DNA of 39,735 nucleotides, taken from NCBI RefSeq assembly GCF_022695515.1, contig NZ_JALDPT010000041.1:1-39735 (forward strand), written 5' to 3'. The stretch is from Phenylobacterium aquaticum (GTDB lineage Bacteria > Pseudomonadota > Alphaproteobacteria > Caulobacterales > Caulobacteraceae). Under the pieces are notes generated by a model, which was not told the origin of the DNA, searched no databases, and was given only the letters and a program-made list of their open reading frames with translations. This document shows positions 31,618-39,735 of this stretch, piece by piece. The first letter of the stretch is position 1, and each line of letters opens with the position of its first letter. The position numbers and the translations under genes were made by a program.

Positions 31618-33174
31618 TTGTCGCGTCAATATGATCCGCGTGAGAACGCCAAGTCCCTGTTCTCCGCCCTGCTGGACGCCCGCGCCAAGTACGGCGCCAA
31701 GAAGCTGATCCTGGAGGACCAGGACCGCAATCCGCTCAGCTACACCGACCTGATCCGGGCCGCCTTCGCGCTGGGCCGCAAGATCGCCGCCTTCACCAAG
31801 AAGGGCGAACGGGTCGGCGTCATGCTGCCGGCCAGTTCGGCGGCGGTGGTCACCTTCTTCGCCCTGCACGCCTTCGGCCGCGTGCCGACCATGCTGAACT
31901 TCACTGCCGGCATCCGGAACCTGAAGGGCGCCTGCGAGCTGGCCGGGGTGAAGCATGTGCTCACGGCCCAGAAGTTCATCGAGCAAGGTCAGTTGCACGA
32001 CCTGATCGACGCGCTGGAGACGGTGGCCAAGGTCGCCTACCTCGAGGACGTTCGCGAGTCCGTGGGTCTGGCCGACAAGCTGTTCGCCGCCACCGCGGCG
32101 GCCATGCCCGGCCCGTTCCTCGCCCAGACCAAGCCGTCAGATCCCGGCGTCATCCTCTTCACCTCAGGCAGCTTCGGCGTGCCCAAGGGTGTGGTCCTGA
32201 CCCAGGAGAACCTGGTCGCCAACGTCAATCAGATCGCGGCCCACATCGATCTCGATCCCGACTGGGTGATGTTCAATCCCCTGCCGACCTTCCACTGCTT
32301 CGGCCTGACCGGCGGCGTGCTGCTGCCGATCCTGACCGGCATGAAGGCGTTCGAATATCCCTCGCCGCTGCACACCAAGATCATTCCGCCGCTGCTCAAG
32401 GACACCAAGGCCTCGATCCTGCTGGCCACCGACACCTTCGTGAACCAGTACGCTCGCGCCTCGTCCGGCGACGAGCTCTCGGGCCTGAAGTTCATCGTCT
32501 GTGGCGCTGAAAAGGTTCGGGAAGAGACCCACAACCTGATCCGCGAGAAGTTCGGCGACGTCCCCGTGCTCGAGGGCTATGGCGCCACCGAGGCGGCCCC
32601 GGTCATCGCGGTGAACACGCCGACGGACAATCGTCGCGGCACGGTCGGCGGGCTGTTGCCCGGCATGGAGACGCGGCTGGAATCCGTCGAGGGCATTCCC
32701 GGCGGCGGCCGGCTCTATGTGCGCGGCCCCAATGTCATGGCCGGCTATCTGCGCCCCGACGGCTCGATCGAATCCCTGGCCGACGGCTGGCACGACACCG
32801 GCGACGTCGTCGATGTCAGCAAGGACAACTGGATCACCATTCTCGGGCGCGTGAAGCGCTTCGCCAAGGTCGGCGGCGAGATGGTCTCCCTCACCGCCGC
32901 CGAGGACCTGGCGCTCGCCGTCTGGCCGGAAAGCCGCCACGCCGTCATCGCCATGCCCGACTCCAAGAAGGGCGAACGCCTGGTCCTGGTCACCGACCGC
33001 CGGGACGCGGAGTCCGGCTCGCTGGTCGCCCACGCCCAGTCGATCGGCGCGCCGGAACTTTCGGTGCCGCGCAAGATTATCAAAGTGCCGGAGATCCCGG
33101 TGCTGGGCACCGGCAAGACCGACTATGTCGCCATCCAGCGCATGGCCGAAGCCGAGGGCCGTCGCGCGGCCTAG
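31618..33174 (+). CDS. AMP-dependent acyl synthetase/ligase, similar to the ligase half of Aas
   Basis: 518 residues of the acyl-adenylate-forming family. The P-loop is LFTSGSFGVPKGVVLT, the later motifs are YGATEAAPV, WHDTGDVV and LGRVKRFAK, and the catalytic Lys is in LGTGKTDY. The TVGGLLPGMETRLE segment is typical of the acyl-ACP synthetase half of Aas, but no acyltransferase half is present. It may activate fatty acids as acyl-CoA or acyl-ACP for lipid repair. The start is TTG 31618 with GGAGG 9 bases upstream; no ATG or GTG fits. The stop shares CTAG with the convergent nitroreductase gene. Confidence 0.88.
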   Translation: MSRQYDPRENAKSLFSALLDARAKYGAKKLILEDQDRNPLSYTDLIRAAFALGRKIAAFTKKGERVGVMLPASSAAVVTFFALHAFGRVPTMLNFTAGIRNLKGACELAGVKHVLTAQKFIEQGQLHDLIDALETVAKVAYLEDVRESVGLADKLFAATAAAMPGPFLAQTKPSDPGVILFTSGSFGVPKGVVLTQENLVANVNQIAAHIDLDPDWVMFNPLPTFHCFGLTGGVLLPILTGMKAFEYPSPLHTKIIPPLLKDTKASILLATDTFVNQYARASSGDELSGLKFIVCGAEKVREETHNLIREKFGDVPVLEGYGATEAAPVIAVNTPTDNRRGTVGGLLPGMETRLESVEGIPGGGRLYVRGPNVMAGYLRPDGSIESLADGWHDTGDVVDVSKDNWITILGRVKRFAKVGGEMVSLTAAEDLALAVWPESRHAVIAMPDSKKGERLVLVTDRRDAESGSLVAHAQSIGAPELSVPRKIIKVPEIPVLGTGKTDYVAIQRMAEAEGRRAA

Positions 33175-33845
33175 AAGCCGGCGAAGGTGGCGAACGCCTC
33201 CAGCGGCTCGCGATCGCTGCGGTACTGATTGATCGGATGGGTCTCGTCGCGGCGGCCCATCGCCATGGCGCAGAACACCATCAGCTCGGGCGGGATGTCC
33301 AAGGCCTCCCGCACCGTCGCGTGCCACAGGGCCCAGGACTCCAGGGCCGCGGTGTGCAGGCCGTGCTCGCGAGCCAGCAGCATGATCGACTGCATGTACA
33401 TGCCCAGGTCCGCCCACTGTCCCTGGGCCAGGCCGCGATCAATGGCGAAGATCAGGCCGACCGGCGCATCGAACAGTTCGAAGTTGCGGACATATTCCCG
33501 CATGCGCGACCCGAGATCCTCGCGCGCTACGCCCAGGGCCGCATACATCGCTTCGCCCGCCCGAAACTTCCGTCCCAGATAGGGTTCGCCCATGTCCGGC
33601 GGATAGATGTTGTACTCCGTCTGGCCGTCAGAGATCTGGCCCGCGGCGATCTTCGCGGTGATGGCGCCCTTGAGCGCCGCCAGAGCCTCCCCCGACAGGG
33701 CCCACACCCGCCAGGGCTGGAGATTGCCGCCGGAGGGCGCGCGGCCGGCCTCTGTCAGGATCGCCCGCACCGTCGCCTCGGGCACGGGCGTGGTCAGAAA
33801 GGCCCGGCAGGTCATGCGGGTCTCAAGGGCTTCGGTCACATTCAT
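33171..33845 (-). CDS. Nitroreductase family flavoprotein
   Basis: 224 residues from ATG 33845 (MNVTEALETR). The FMN-binding N-terminus TRMTCRAFL and APSGGNLQPWRVWAL, the helix region QWADLGMYMQSIMLLAREHGL and the CAMAMGRRDE segment near the C-terminus are standard for NfnB/PnbA-type nitroreductases. These dimeric flavoproteins reduce nitro-aromatics or quinones with NAD(P)H. The physiological substrate is unknown. An ATG at 33896 would add 17 residues without family match. It is divergent from fdhD. Confidence 0.88.
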   Translation of the reverse strand: MNVTEALETRMTCRAFLTTPVPEATVRAILTEAGRAPSGGNLQPWRVWALSGEALAALKGAITAKIAAGQISDGQTEYNIYPPDMGEPYLGRKFRAGEAMYAALGVAREDLGSRMREYVRNFELFDAPVGLIFAIDRGLAQGQWADLGMYMQSIMLLAREHGLHTAALESWALWHATVREALDIPPELMVFCAMAMGRRDETHPINQYRSDREPLEAFATFAGF

Positions 33846-34014
33846 CGCGGTCTCGGCCTTGTGGTCGGCGGTCGCGAGCCTGGGCGTCACGGCCATCGCG
33901 CCACAAGCTGGGGAAACTACGGTGGCGGCGTCCGGGGCGGCGATTTGGCCTCCCGCCGGGAACCGAAGCGGCTAGGATGAGGTTCGACCCAGATCCTCCC
34001 GGCAAGGACGCGCC

Positions 34015-34833
34015 ATGGACCAGAGCCCGGTCACCCAACCCCGCACAGGCCTCCAGTGGCGCGCCGAAGGCGGCGTCCGCCAGATGGAGCGGATCACCCC
34101 CCGGGAAGAGGCGGTCGGCCTGTCCTTCGATGGACGGCCCCACACGGTGCTGATGACCACCCCGGCCGATCTGCAGGATCTGGCGATCGGATTCGCGATC
34201 ACCGAGGGGGTGGCCGAGGCCGACGAGATTCTGGCCGTCACGGAAAAGCGCACCGAGGCCGGCGTCCTGATCGACCTCGCCCTGTCGCCCGCCGGCCGCG
34301 TCCGGCGGGCACGCCCCCGCGGGCTGGAGGGCCGCTCGAGCTGCGGGCTCTGCGGAGTGCAGCGGCTGGCCGATGCGGTCCGCCCCCTGCCCCGGGTCCG
34401 CCCCGGCCAATCCTTTCGGCACGAGGCGGCGCACTCCGCGACAGAGGCGATCAGCGAGCTCCAGACCCTGGGCCGCCTGACCCGGGCCACCCACGCAGCC
34501 GCCTTCGCCCGCGCCGACGGCACGCTCGTCATGGTCCGCGAGGATGTCGGCCGCCACAATGCGCTCGACAAGCTGGCCGGCGGCCTGGTGCGCGCCGGGC
34601 TGGACGCCTCGGAGGGTTTCGTGGTGGTCACCAGCCGCTGCTCGTTCGAGATGGTCGAGAAGACCGCGCGCATGGGCTGTCCGATGATCGTGGCCGTCTC
34701 CGCCCCCACCGACCTGGCGATCCTCAAGGCCGAGGAGGCGGGCGTCACCCTGATCGCCCTGGCCCGACCGGACGGCCACGCCGTGTTCAGCCATCCCGAG
34801 CGCATGATCGCCGAGGCGCCTGCCCATGTCTGA
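34015..34833 (+). CDS. fdhD: Formate dehydrogenase accessory sulfurtransferase FdhD
   Basis: 272 residues. FdhD passes sulfur from IscS to the molybdenum cofactor so that formate dehydrogenase-type enzymes become active. The functional Cys pair is Cys110/Cys113 in RSSCGLCG; further motifs are REDVGRHNALDK and VVTSRCSFEMVEK. AAGGA lies 7 bases before ATG 34015. The end overlaps the next gene by 8 bases, so FdhD is made together with its probable client, the YdeP/FdhF-type oxidoreductase. No other formate dehydrogenase subunits are in the window. Confidence 0.94.
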   Translation: MDQSPVTQPRTGLQWRAEGGVRQMERITPREEAVGLSFDGRPHTVLMTTPADLQDLAIGFAITEGVAEADEILAVTEKRTEAGVLIDLALSPAGRVRRARPRGLEGRSSCGLCGVQRLADAVRPLPRVRPGQSFRHEAAHSATEAISELQTLGRLTRATHAAAFARADGTLVMVREDVGRHNALDKLAGGLVRAGLDASEGFVVVTSRCSFEMVEKTARMGCPMIVAVSAPTDLAILKAEEAGVTLIALARPDGHAVFSHPERMIAEAPAHV

Positions 34834-37117
34834 CAAGCGCAAACGCGGCGTCCGCAAGTACGACGCCCCGGCTGGCGGCTGGGGCGCGCTCAAGGCCGTG
34901 GGCCACGCCCTTCAGGACCAGCACACGGTCGTCGAGGGCGGCCGGACCCTGCTGCACGCCAATCAACCCGATGGCTTCGACTGCCCCGGCTGCGCCTGGC
35001 CAGACCCCAAGCACACCTCGTCCTTCGAGTTCTGCGAGAACGGCGCCAAGGCCGTGGCCTGGGAGGCGACCTCCAAGCGCGCCACGCCGGAACTGTTCGC
35101 CGCCCATACCGTGACCGAGCTCCTCACCTGGAGCGATCACCAGCTGGAGGACGCAGGCCGCCTCACCGCGCCCATGGCCTTTGACCGGGCCACCGACCGT
35201 TACCTGCCGATCAGTTGGGACGAGGCTTTCGCGCGCACCGCCCAGGCCCTGAACGCCCTGGATCATCCGGACCAGGCCGAGTTCTACGCCTCTGGGCGGG
35301 CCTCCAACGAGGCGGCCTTTCTCTACCAGCTGCTCGGCCGGCGGTTCGGCACCAACAATTTCCCCGACTGCTCCAACATGTGCCACGAGCCGACCAGCGT
35401 CGGCCTGCCGGACTCCATCGGCCTGGGCAAGGGCTCGGTCACCCTGGAGGATTTCGACCACGCCGACCTGATTCTCAGCTTCGGCCACAACCCCGGCACC
35501 AACCATCCCCGGATGATGGCCACCCTGCGCGACGCCGCGCGACGCGGCGCCGGGATCCTGGTCTTCAACCCCCTGAAGGAACGCGCCCTGGAGCGCTTCG
35601 CCTCGCCCCAGGATCCGGTCGAGATGGCGACCTTCACCTCGACCGAGATCGCCTCGCGCTACTATCAGCCGACGCTGGGCGGCGACGCGGCCCTGGTCCA
35701 GGGCATGATGAAGGCCCTGATCGCCTGGGACATCGAGGCGCTCGCCGCCGGCCGCCCGCCGATCCTGGATCACGCCTTCATCGCCGAGCACACCCTGGGC
35801 TTCGACGCCCTGGCCGCCGATCTCGCAGGCCAGGACTGGGCGAACCTGGAGCGCACATCCGGCCTGCCCCGCAGCCAGATCGAGGAGGCCGCCCGCACCT
35901 ATGCCGAGGCCAAGGCGGTGATCCTCTGCTACGGCATGGGCCTCACCCAGCACCGCAACGCCTCATCCACCGTCCAGCAACTGGTCAACCTGCTGCTCCT
36001 GCGCGGCAATATCGGCCGACCCGGCGCGGGCATATGTCCCCTGCGCGGTCACTCCAACGTCCAGGGCGACCGCACGGTCGGGGTCTGGGAGAAACCCACC
36101 GAGGCCTTCCTCTCCGCCATGGACGGGGTGTTCGGCTTCCAATCGCCACGCAAGCACGGCCACACGGTGGTCGAGGCCATCGCCGCCATGGAACGTGGGG
36201 AGTCGCGGGTGTTCCTGGGCCTGGGCGGCAATTTCGCCGTCGCCGCGCCGGATCCGCTGCGCACCTTCGCCGCCATGCGGAATCTCAAGCTTTCGGTCCA
36301 TGTCGCGACCAAGCTCAACCGCACCCACCTGCTGATCGGCGACGGCGCCCTCCTCCTGCCCTGCCTCGGCCGCACCGAGCTCGACCATCAGGCCACGGGC
36401 CGCCAGGCGGTGACGGTCGAGGACTCCATGTCCATGGTCCACGCCTCGCGCGGGCTCAATCCGCCGGCCTCGCCCGACCTCAAGTCGGAAATCGCCATCG
36501 TCGCCGGGATCGGCAAGGCGACTTTCGGAGCGACCGATCCCGTCGACTGGGACGCCCTGGTCGCCGACTATGACAGGATCCGAGAGCTGATCGCCGCCGT
36601 CCTGCCCAAGCTGTTCGCCGACTACAACGCCAAGATTCGGGTCCCCGGCGGCTTCCGCCTGCCGGTCGCGCCGTCAGACCGGGTCTGGACCACGCCCAGC
36701 GGCAAGGCCCATTTCCTGACCTATGCGGTCACGGGCGCCGATCCGCGTCAGGGCGATCCGGAGGTCCTGCTGCTGACCACCCTGCGCAGTCATGACCAGT
36801 ACAACACCACCATCTACGGCCAGGACGACCGCTATCGCGGAGTGTTCGGTCGGCGCGACGTGGTGTTCGCCCACAAGGACGATCTGGCGGCCAGAGGCCT
36901 GAAAGACGGCGACGCGATCGACCTGCTCGCCGCCTTCGACGCCAGCGGCGAGCGCGCCGTGCGGCGTTTCACCGCCATCGCCCGCGACCTGCCGCGCGGC
37001 TGCCTGGCCGCCTACTATCCCGAGACCAACGGTCTCGTGGTGCTGGACGATCACGACCAGCGCAGCGGGACGCCCGCCTACAAGTCCGTGCCGGTCAGGC
37101 TTCGCGCCGCGCTCTAG
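34826..37117 (+). CDS. FdhF/YdeP family molybdopterin oxidoreductase
   Basis: A 763-residue cytoplasmic bis-MGD enzyme of the YdeP type; no twin-arginine signal. Near the N-terminus Cys53 and Cys56 (DCPGCAWPD) and Cys70 (FEFCENG) occupy the region of the [4Fe-4S] site of formate dehydrogenase. Cys186 in SNMCHEPTSVGL aligns with the Mo ligand (SeCys/Cys) of FdhF. LSFGHNPGTNHPRMM, GMGLTQHRNA, LRGHSNVQGDRT, and the C-terminal MGD-binding domain (TTLRSHDQYNTTIYGQDDRYRG) complete the fold. YdeP proteins are linked to acid resistance or formate oxidation, with unproven chemistry. It overlaps fdhD by 8 bases; the stop shares CTAG with lpdA. Confidence 0.9.
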   Translation: MSDKRKRGVRKYDAPAGGWGALKAVGHALQDQHTVVEGGRTLLHANQPDGFDCPGCAWPDPKHTSSFEFCENGAKAVAWEATSKRATPELFAAHTVTELLTWSDHQLEDAGRLTAPMAFDRATDRYLPISWDEAFARTAQALNALDHPDQAEFYASGRASNEAAFLYQLLGRRFGTNNFPDCSNMCHEPTSVGLPDSIGLGKGSVTLEDFDHADLILSFGHNPGTNHPRMMATLRDAARRGAGILVFNPLKERALERFASPQDPVEMATFTSTEIASRYYQPTLGGDAALVQGMMKALIAWDIEALAAGRPPILDHAFIAEHTLGFDALAADLAGQDWANLERTSGLPRSQIEEAARTYAEAKAVILCYGMGLTQHRNASSTVQQLVNLLLLRGNIGRPGAGICPLRGHSNVQGDRTVGVWEKPTEAFLSAMDGVFGFQSPRKHGHTVVEAIAAMERGESRVFLGLGGNFAVAAPDPLRTFAAMRNLKLSVHVATKLNRTHLLIGDGALLLPCLGRTELDHQATGRQAVTVEDSMSMVHASRGLNPPASPDLKSEIAIVAGIGKATFGATDPVDWDALVADYDRIRELIAAVLPKLFADYNAKIRVPGGFRLPVAPSDRVWTTPSGKAHFLTYAVTGADPRQGDPEVLLLTTLRSHDQYNTTIYGQDDRYRGVFGRRDVVFAHKDDLAARGLKDGDAIDLLAAFDASGERAVRRFTAIARDLPRGCLAAYYPETNGLVVLDDHDQRSGTPAYKSVPVRLRAAL

Positions 37118-38514
37118 ACGTGCAGCACCATGCCGAAGGCGTCGAGGGAAGCCTCATGCATGGCCTCGCTCATGGTCGGGTGCGGGAACACGGTGGCCTG
37201 CAGCTCGGCCTCGGTGGATTCCAACGTGATCGCAATGGTGAAGCCCTGAATCATTTCAGTGACTTCTGCGCCAATCATGTGAGCGCCGATCAGGGCGCCC
37301 GTCTTGGCGTCGAACACCGTCTTCACGAAGCCCTCGGTCTCGCCTGAGGCGATGGCCTTGCCGTTCACCTTGAAGGGAAAGCGGCCCACCTTGACCGAAA
37401 TCCCCTTCTCCTTGGCCTGGGCCTCGGTGAGGCCGACCGAGGCGATCTGCGGCGTCGAATAGGTGCAGCCTGGGATCGGCGAATGGAGGTTCGAGGCCGG
37501 GACGCCGGCGATGTGCTCGATGCAGTGCACGCCCTCATGGCTCGCCTTATGCGCCAGCCACGGCGGACCGGCCACGTCGCCGATGGCGTAGAGCCCCGCC
37601 ACCCCGGTCGCGCCATAGGCGTCCGTGACCACATGGGTCCGGTCGATCTTCACGCCCAGGGCCTCCAGGCCCAGGTTCTCGACATTGCCGACGATGCCGA
37701 CCGCGACGATGGCGACCTCGGCGTCGAGGGTCTCGGACTTGCCGCCCGCTTCAAGCTCGACCGACACCCCGGCCTTGAGCTTGGTGAGCTTCTTCACGCT
37801 GGCGCCGACCCGGAACTTCAGGCCGCGCTTCTCATAGGCCTTGTGGGCGGCCTTGGAGACCTCCTCGTCCTCAACCGGCAGGATCCGCGGCAGGGCCTCG
37901 ATCACGGTCACGTCGGCGCCCAGCGCCCGGTAGAAGCTCGCGAACTCGATGCCGATGGCGCCAGAGCCGATGACGATCAGAGACTTGGGGCAGGCCTTGG
38001 CGGTCAGGGCCTCGCGATAGGTCCACACCCGCTCGCCGTCCGGCTCCAACCCGATGGCGGGAATGGTGCGGGCCCGCGCCCCGGTGGCCAGGATCACGTG
38101 CTTGGCCTGAACCGTGCGCGATCCGCCGGCCTTCAACGCCACGACGACCTTGGGCGCAGGCGAGCCCTTCTCCAGCTTCGCCGTGCCCTCGATCACCTCG
38201 ATCTTGTGCTTCTTCATAAGGAAGGCGACGCCGGAGTTCAGCTGGGCCGCAACCTTGCGCGACCGCGCCACCACGCCCGGGAAGTCGAAACTGGCCTTCT
38301 CGACCTTCAGGCCATAGTCGGCCAGATGGCCCAATTGCTCATAGACCTCGCCAGACTTGAGCAAGGCCTTGGTGGGAATGCAGCCCCAGTTCAGGCAGAT
38401 GCCGCCCAGGAGCTCGCGCTCCACGATGGCGACCTTCAGACCCAGCTGGCTAGCGCGGATGGCGGTCACATAGCCGCCGGGGCCGGACCCGATGATGACG
38501 ACGTCGAAATCCAT
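37114..38514 (-). CDS. lpdA: Dihydrolipoyl dehydrogenase (E3 of pyruvate dehydrogenase)
   Basis: A 466-residue FAD disulfide oxidoreductase that reoxidises dihydrolipoamide on E2 with NAD+. The FAD-binding GSGPGGY is at 9-15, the redox-active Cys40/Cys45 in GGICLNWGC, the NAD-binding GSGAIGIEFA around 187-196, TDAYGATGVAGLYAIGDVAG, and the C-terminal His-Glu pair in HPTMSEAMHEA. It follows pdhC by 11 bases, so it belongs to the pdh operon. Its downstream neighbour on the other strand is the FdhF-type gene rather than lipA, which lies about 7 kb away in this genome. Confidence 0.95.
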   Translation of the reverse strand: MDFDVVIIGSGPGGYVTAIRASQLGLKVAIVERELLGGICLNWGCIPTKALLKSGEVYEQLGHLADYGLKVEKASFDFPGVVARSRKVAAQLNSGVAFLMKKHKIEVIEGTAKLEKGSPAPKVVVALKAGGSRTVQAKHVILATGARARTIPAIGLEPDGERVWTYREALTAKACPKSLIVIGSGAIGIEFASFYRALGADVTVIEALPRILPVEDEEVSKAAHKAYEKRGLKFRVGASVKKLTKLKAGVSVELEAGGKSETLDAEVAIVAVGIVGNVENLGLEALGVKIDRTHVVTDAYGATGVAGLYAIGDVAGPPWLAHKASHEGVHCIEHIAGVPASNLHSPIPGCTYSTPQIASVGLTEAQAKEKGISVKVGRFPFKVNGKAIASGETEGFVKTVFDAKTGALIGAHMIGAEVTEMIQGFTIAITLESTEAELQATVFPHPTMSEAMHEASLDAFGMVLHV

Positions 38515-38525
38515 GGTCGGGCTCC

Positions 38526-39735
38526 TCAGACGATCATCGTGATGGGGTCTTCGATCAGGGCCTTGAAGGCGGCGAGCCAGCGCGCGCCGACGGCCCCGTC
38601 CACGACCCGGTGATCGCAGGTCATGGTGACGGTCATCACCGTGGCCACGGCCAGTTGGCCGTTCTTGACGACAGGCCTTTGCTCGCCCGCGCCCACCGAC
38701 AGGATCGCGCCCTGGGGCTCATTGATGATCGAGGAGAAGGCCTTGATCCCGTACATGCCCAGGTTCGAGATCGAGAAGGTCCCGCCCTGGAACTCCTCAG
38801 GTTTCAGCTTCCGCGCGCGCGCCCGGGCCGCGAGATCCTTGGCCTCCGTGGCGATCTGGGCCAGACCCTTGGTCTCCGCCGCCCGGATGATCGGGGTGAT
38901 TAGCCCGCCCTCCAGAGCCACCGCCATGGCGATGTCCGCATGGTGGTGCATGGCGATGCCTTCGGGCGTGTAGGACGCGTTGGCCTCCGGCACCTGCTTG
39001 AGCGCGATGGCCGCGGCCTTGATCACCAGGTCATTGACGCTGACCTTCACACCCTGGCTCTCCAGCAGGGCGTTGATCTTCACCCGGCCAGCCAGCAGGG
39101 CGTCGATCTCGAGATCGAGCGTGAGGGGGAAGTGCGGCACATCGCGGAAGCTCTCGGTGAGCCGCCGCGCCACGGTCTTGCGCATGCCGTCCAGCGGGAT
39201 GAGGTCATAGCTGCCGTCCGGAATGCCCATCTGGGCCAGGTTCAGCACCTGACGCGGGGCCACCGGCGCCATGGTCGCCCCGCCGCCAATGGCGGCCGGC
39301 GCGGGACGAGCGGCGCCCGGCGTCGCGGACTCGACATCGGCCTTGATGATCCGGCCATGCGGGCCCGAGCCCTTGAGGGCGGACAGATCCAGCCCCTTCT
39401 GCTGGGCGATCCGGCGCGCGAGCGGCGAGGCGAAGATGCGGCCGCCGTCGGAATGGACGGCCGGGACCGGGGCGCTTGCGACCGGCGACGGAACAGGCGC
39501 AGCGGCAGGCGCGACCGCCGGAGCGGCGACCTTCGTCGGTTCGGGCGACGGCTTGGCGGCCGGCGCCGCCGCCTCCCCCTCCCCGGTCAGCCGCGCGATC
39601 GGCGTATTGACCTTCACGCCCTCGGTCCCTTCCGGAACCAGAACGTCCTCGACCACGCCCTCGTCGACCGCCTCGACCTCCATGGTCGCCTTGTCGGTCT
39701 CGATCTCGGCGATCACATCGCCGGACTTCACCACA
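38526..39735 (-). CDS. pdhC: Pyruvate dehydrogenase E2, dihydrolipoamide acetyltransferase (5' end outside window)
   Basis: The open frame reaches the right edge, so the N-terminal start of the lipoyl domain is missing. Visible are the lipoyl-lysine motif EIETDKATMEVEAVDEG, an Ala/Pro-rich linker, a peripheral-subunit-binding domain (ASPLARRIAQQKGLDLSALKGSGPHGRI), a second linker and the catalytic domain with DHRVVDGAVGARWL near the end. E2 transfers the acetyl group to CoA in the pyruvate dehydrogenase complex. Its lipoyl group is made by LipA, also in this window. The apparent Met (GTG) at 39734 is only an edge effect, not the start. Confidence 0.95.
   Translation of the reverse strand, partial: VVKSGDVIAEIETDKATMEVEAVDEGVVEDVLVPEGTEGVKVNTPIARLTGEGEAAAPAAKPSPEPTKVAAPAVAPAAAPVPSPVASAPVPAVHSDGGRIFASPLARRIAQQKGLDLSALKGSGPHGRIIKADVESATPGAARPAPAAIGGGATMAPVAPRQVLNLAQMGIPDGSYDLIPLDGMRKTVARRLTESFRDVPHFPLTLDLEIDALLAGRVKINALLESQGVKVSVNDLVIKAAAIALKQVPEANASYTPEGIAMHHHADIAMAVALEGGLITPIIRAAETKGLAQIATEAKDLAARARARKLKPEEFQGGTFSISNLGMYGIKAFSSIINEPQGAILSVGAGEQRPVVKNGQLAVATVMTVTMTCDHRVVDGAVGARWLAAFKALIEDPITMIV

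Noticed and set aside
1..39735. Mobile elements, prophage genes, CRISPR arrays, rRNA, toxin-antitoxin pairs and known defence systems
   Set aside because: No transposase or integrase, no spaced direct repeats, no rRNA stretches and no defence-gene motifs were seen by eye on either strand. MazG here is the full-length housekeeping form, not a toxin-linked one.

Overview
The window is about 39.7 kb of high-GC DNA from an alphaproteobacterium, most likely Caulobacteraceae (Phenylobacterium- or Caulobacter-like). The pointers are the run pdhC-lpdA, lipA-coq10, cinA, ispDF (fused), dusB-ntrB-ntrC-ntrY-ntrX-dat-hfq-hflX, mazG, and a separate tmk-holB-tatD block. The genus is inferred from gene order and protein character, not from a database search. 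Genes are tightly packed, and many adjacent genes overlap by 1-8 bases.

Layout. (1) 1-4211, + strand: the C-terminal end of a SPOR-domain cell-envelope protein, then an operon-like run tmk, holB, tatD, a PhnP-like metallo-beta-lactamase-fold protein and a PurN-type formyltransferase. (2) 4280-14629, accessory region: an HSL-type esterase, an SRPBCC protein coupled to a small membrane protein that looks like styrene-oxide isomerase, a flavin monooxygenase, an ABM-domain monooxygenase, an atypical PlsY, a carotenoid oxygenase, an LCM-type methyltransferase, a frameshifted secreted alpha/beta hydrolase, a membrane-anchored PAF-acetylhydrolase-like hydrolase and a secreted protein of unknown role. 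(3) 14710-16940: a GPH-type sugar symporter and mazG. (4) 16944-27070, all on the minus strand: the nitrogen and RNA regulation cluster dusB-ntrB-ntrC-ntrY-ntrX-dat-hfq-hflX-small membrane protein. (5) 27192-30340: ispDF and cinA (+), coq10 and lipA (-). (6) 30429-37117, accessory insert: a lipoprotein with a degenerate alpha/beta-hydrolase fold, an Aas-like AMP ligase, a nitroreductase, and fdhD with a YdeP/FdhF-type molybdopterin oxidoreductase. (7) 37114-39735: lpdA and the 3' part of pdhC, the E3 and E2 subunits of pyruvate dehydrogenase, whose lipoyl cofactor is made by LipA.

Functional links. Blocks 4, 5 and 7 are housekeeping: nitrogen sensing, tRNA dihydrouridylation, Hfq-based RNA regulation, isoprenoid and lipoate synthesis, and pyruvate oxidation. 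Blocks 2 and 6 look like lineage-specific lipid, terpenoid or xenobiotic chemistry, with four alpha/beta hydrolases, two monooxygenases, one carotenoid oxygenase and one AMP ligase.

Points of most interest: a styrene-oxide-isomerase-like protein that keeps the presumed heme His and the Asn but has Ser at the catalytic Tyr position; NtrC and NtrX that both lack the sigma54-contact GAFTGA loop; an outer-envelope lipoprotein hydrolase with its catalytic residues replaced; a cyanobacterial-looking PlsY behind a perfect 7-5-7 palindrome; and five of seven convergent gene pairs that share one CTAG as the stop codon of both genes. lipA and one hydrolase each carry a single reading-frame break, which may be sequencing errors. 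I saw no rRNA, tRNA, CRISPR array, insertion sequence or prophage.
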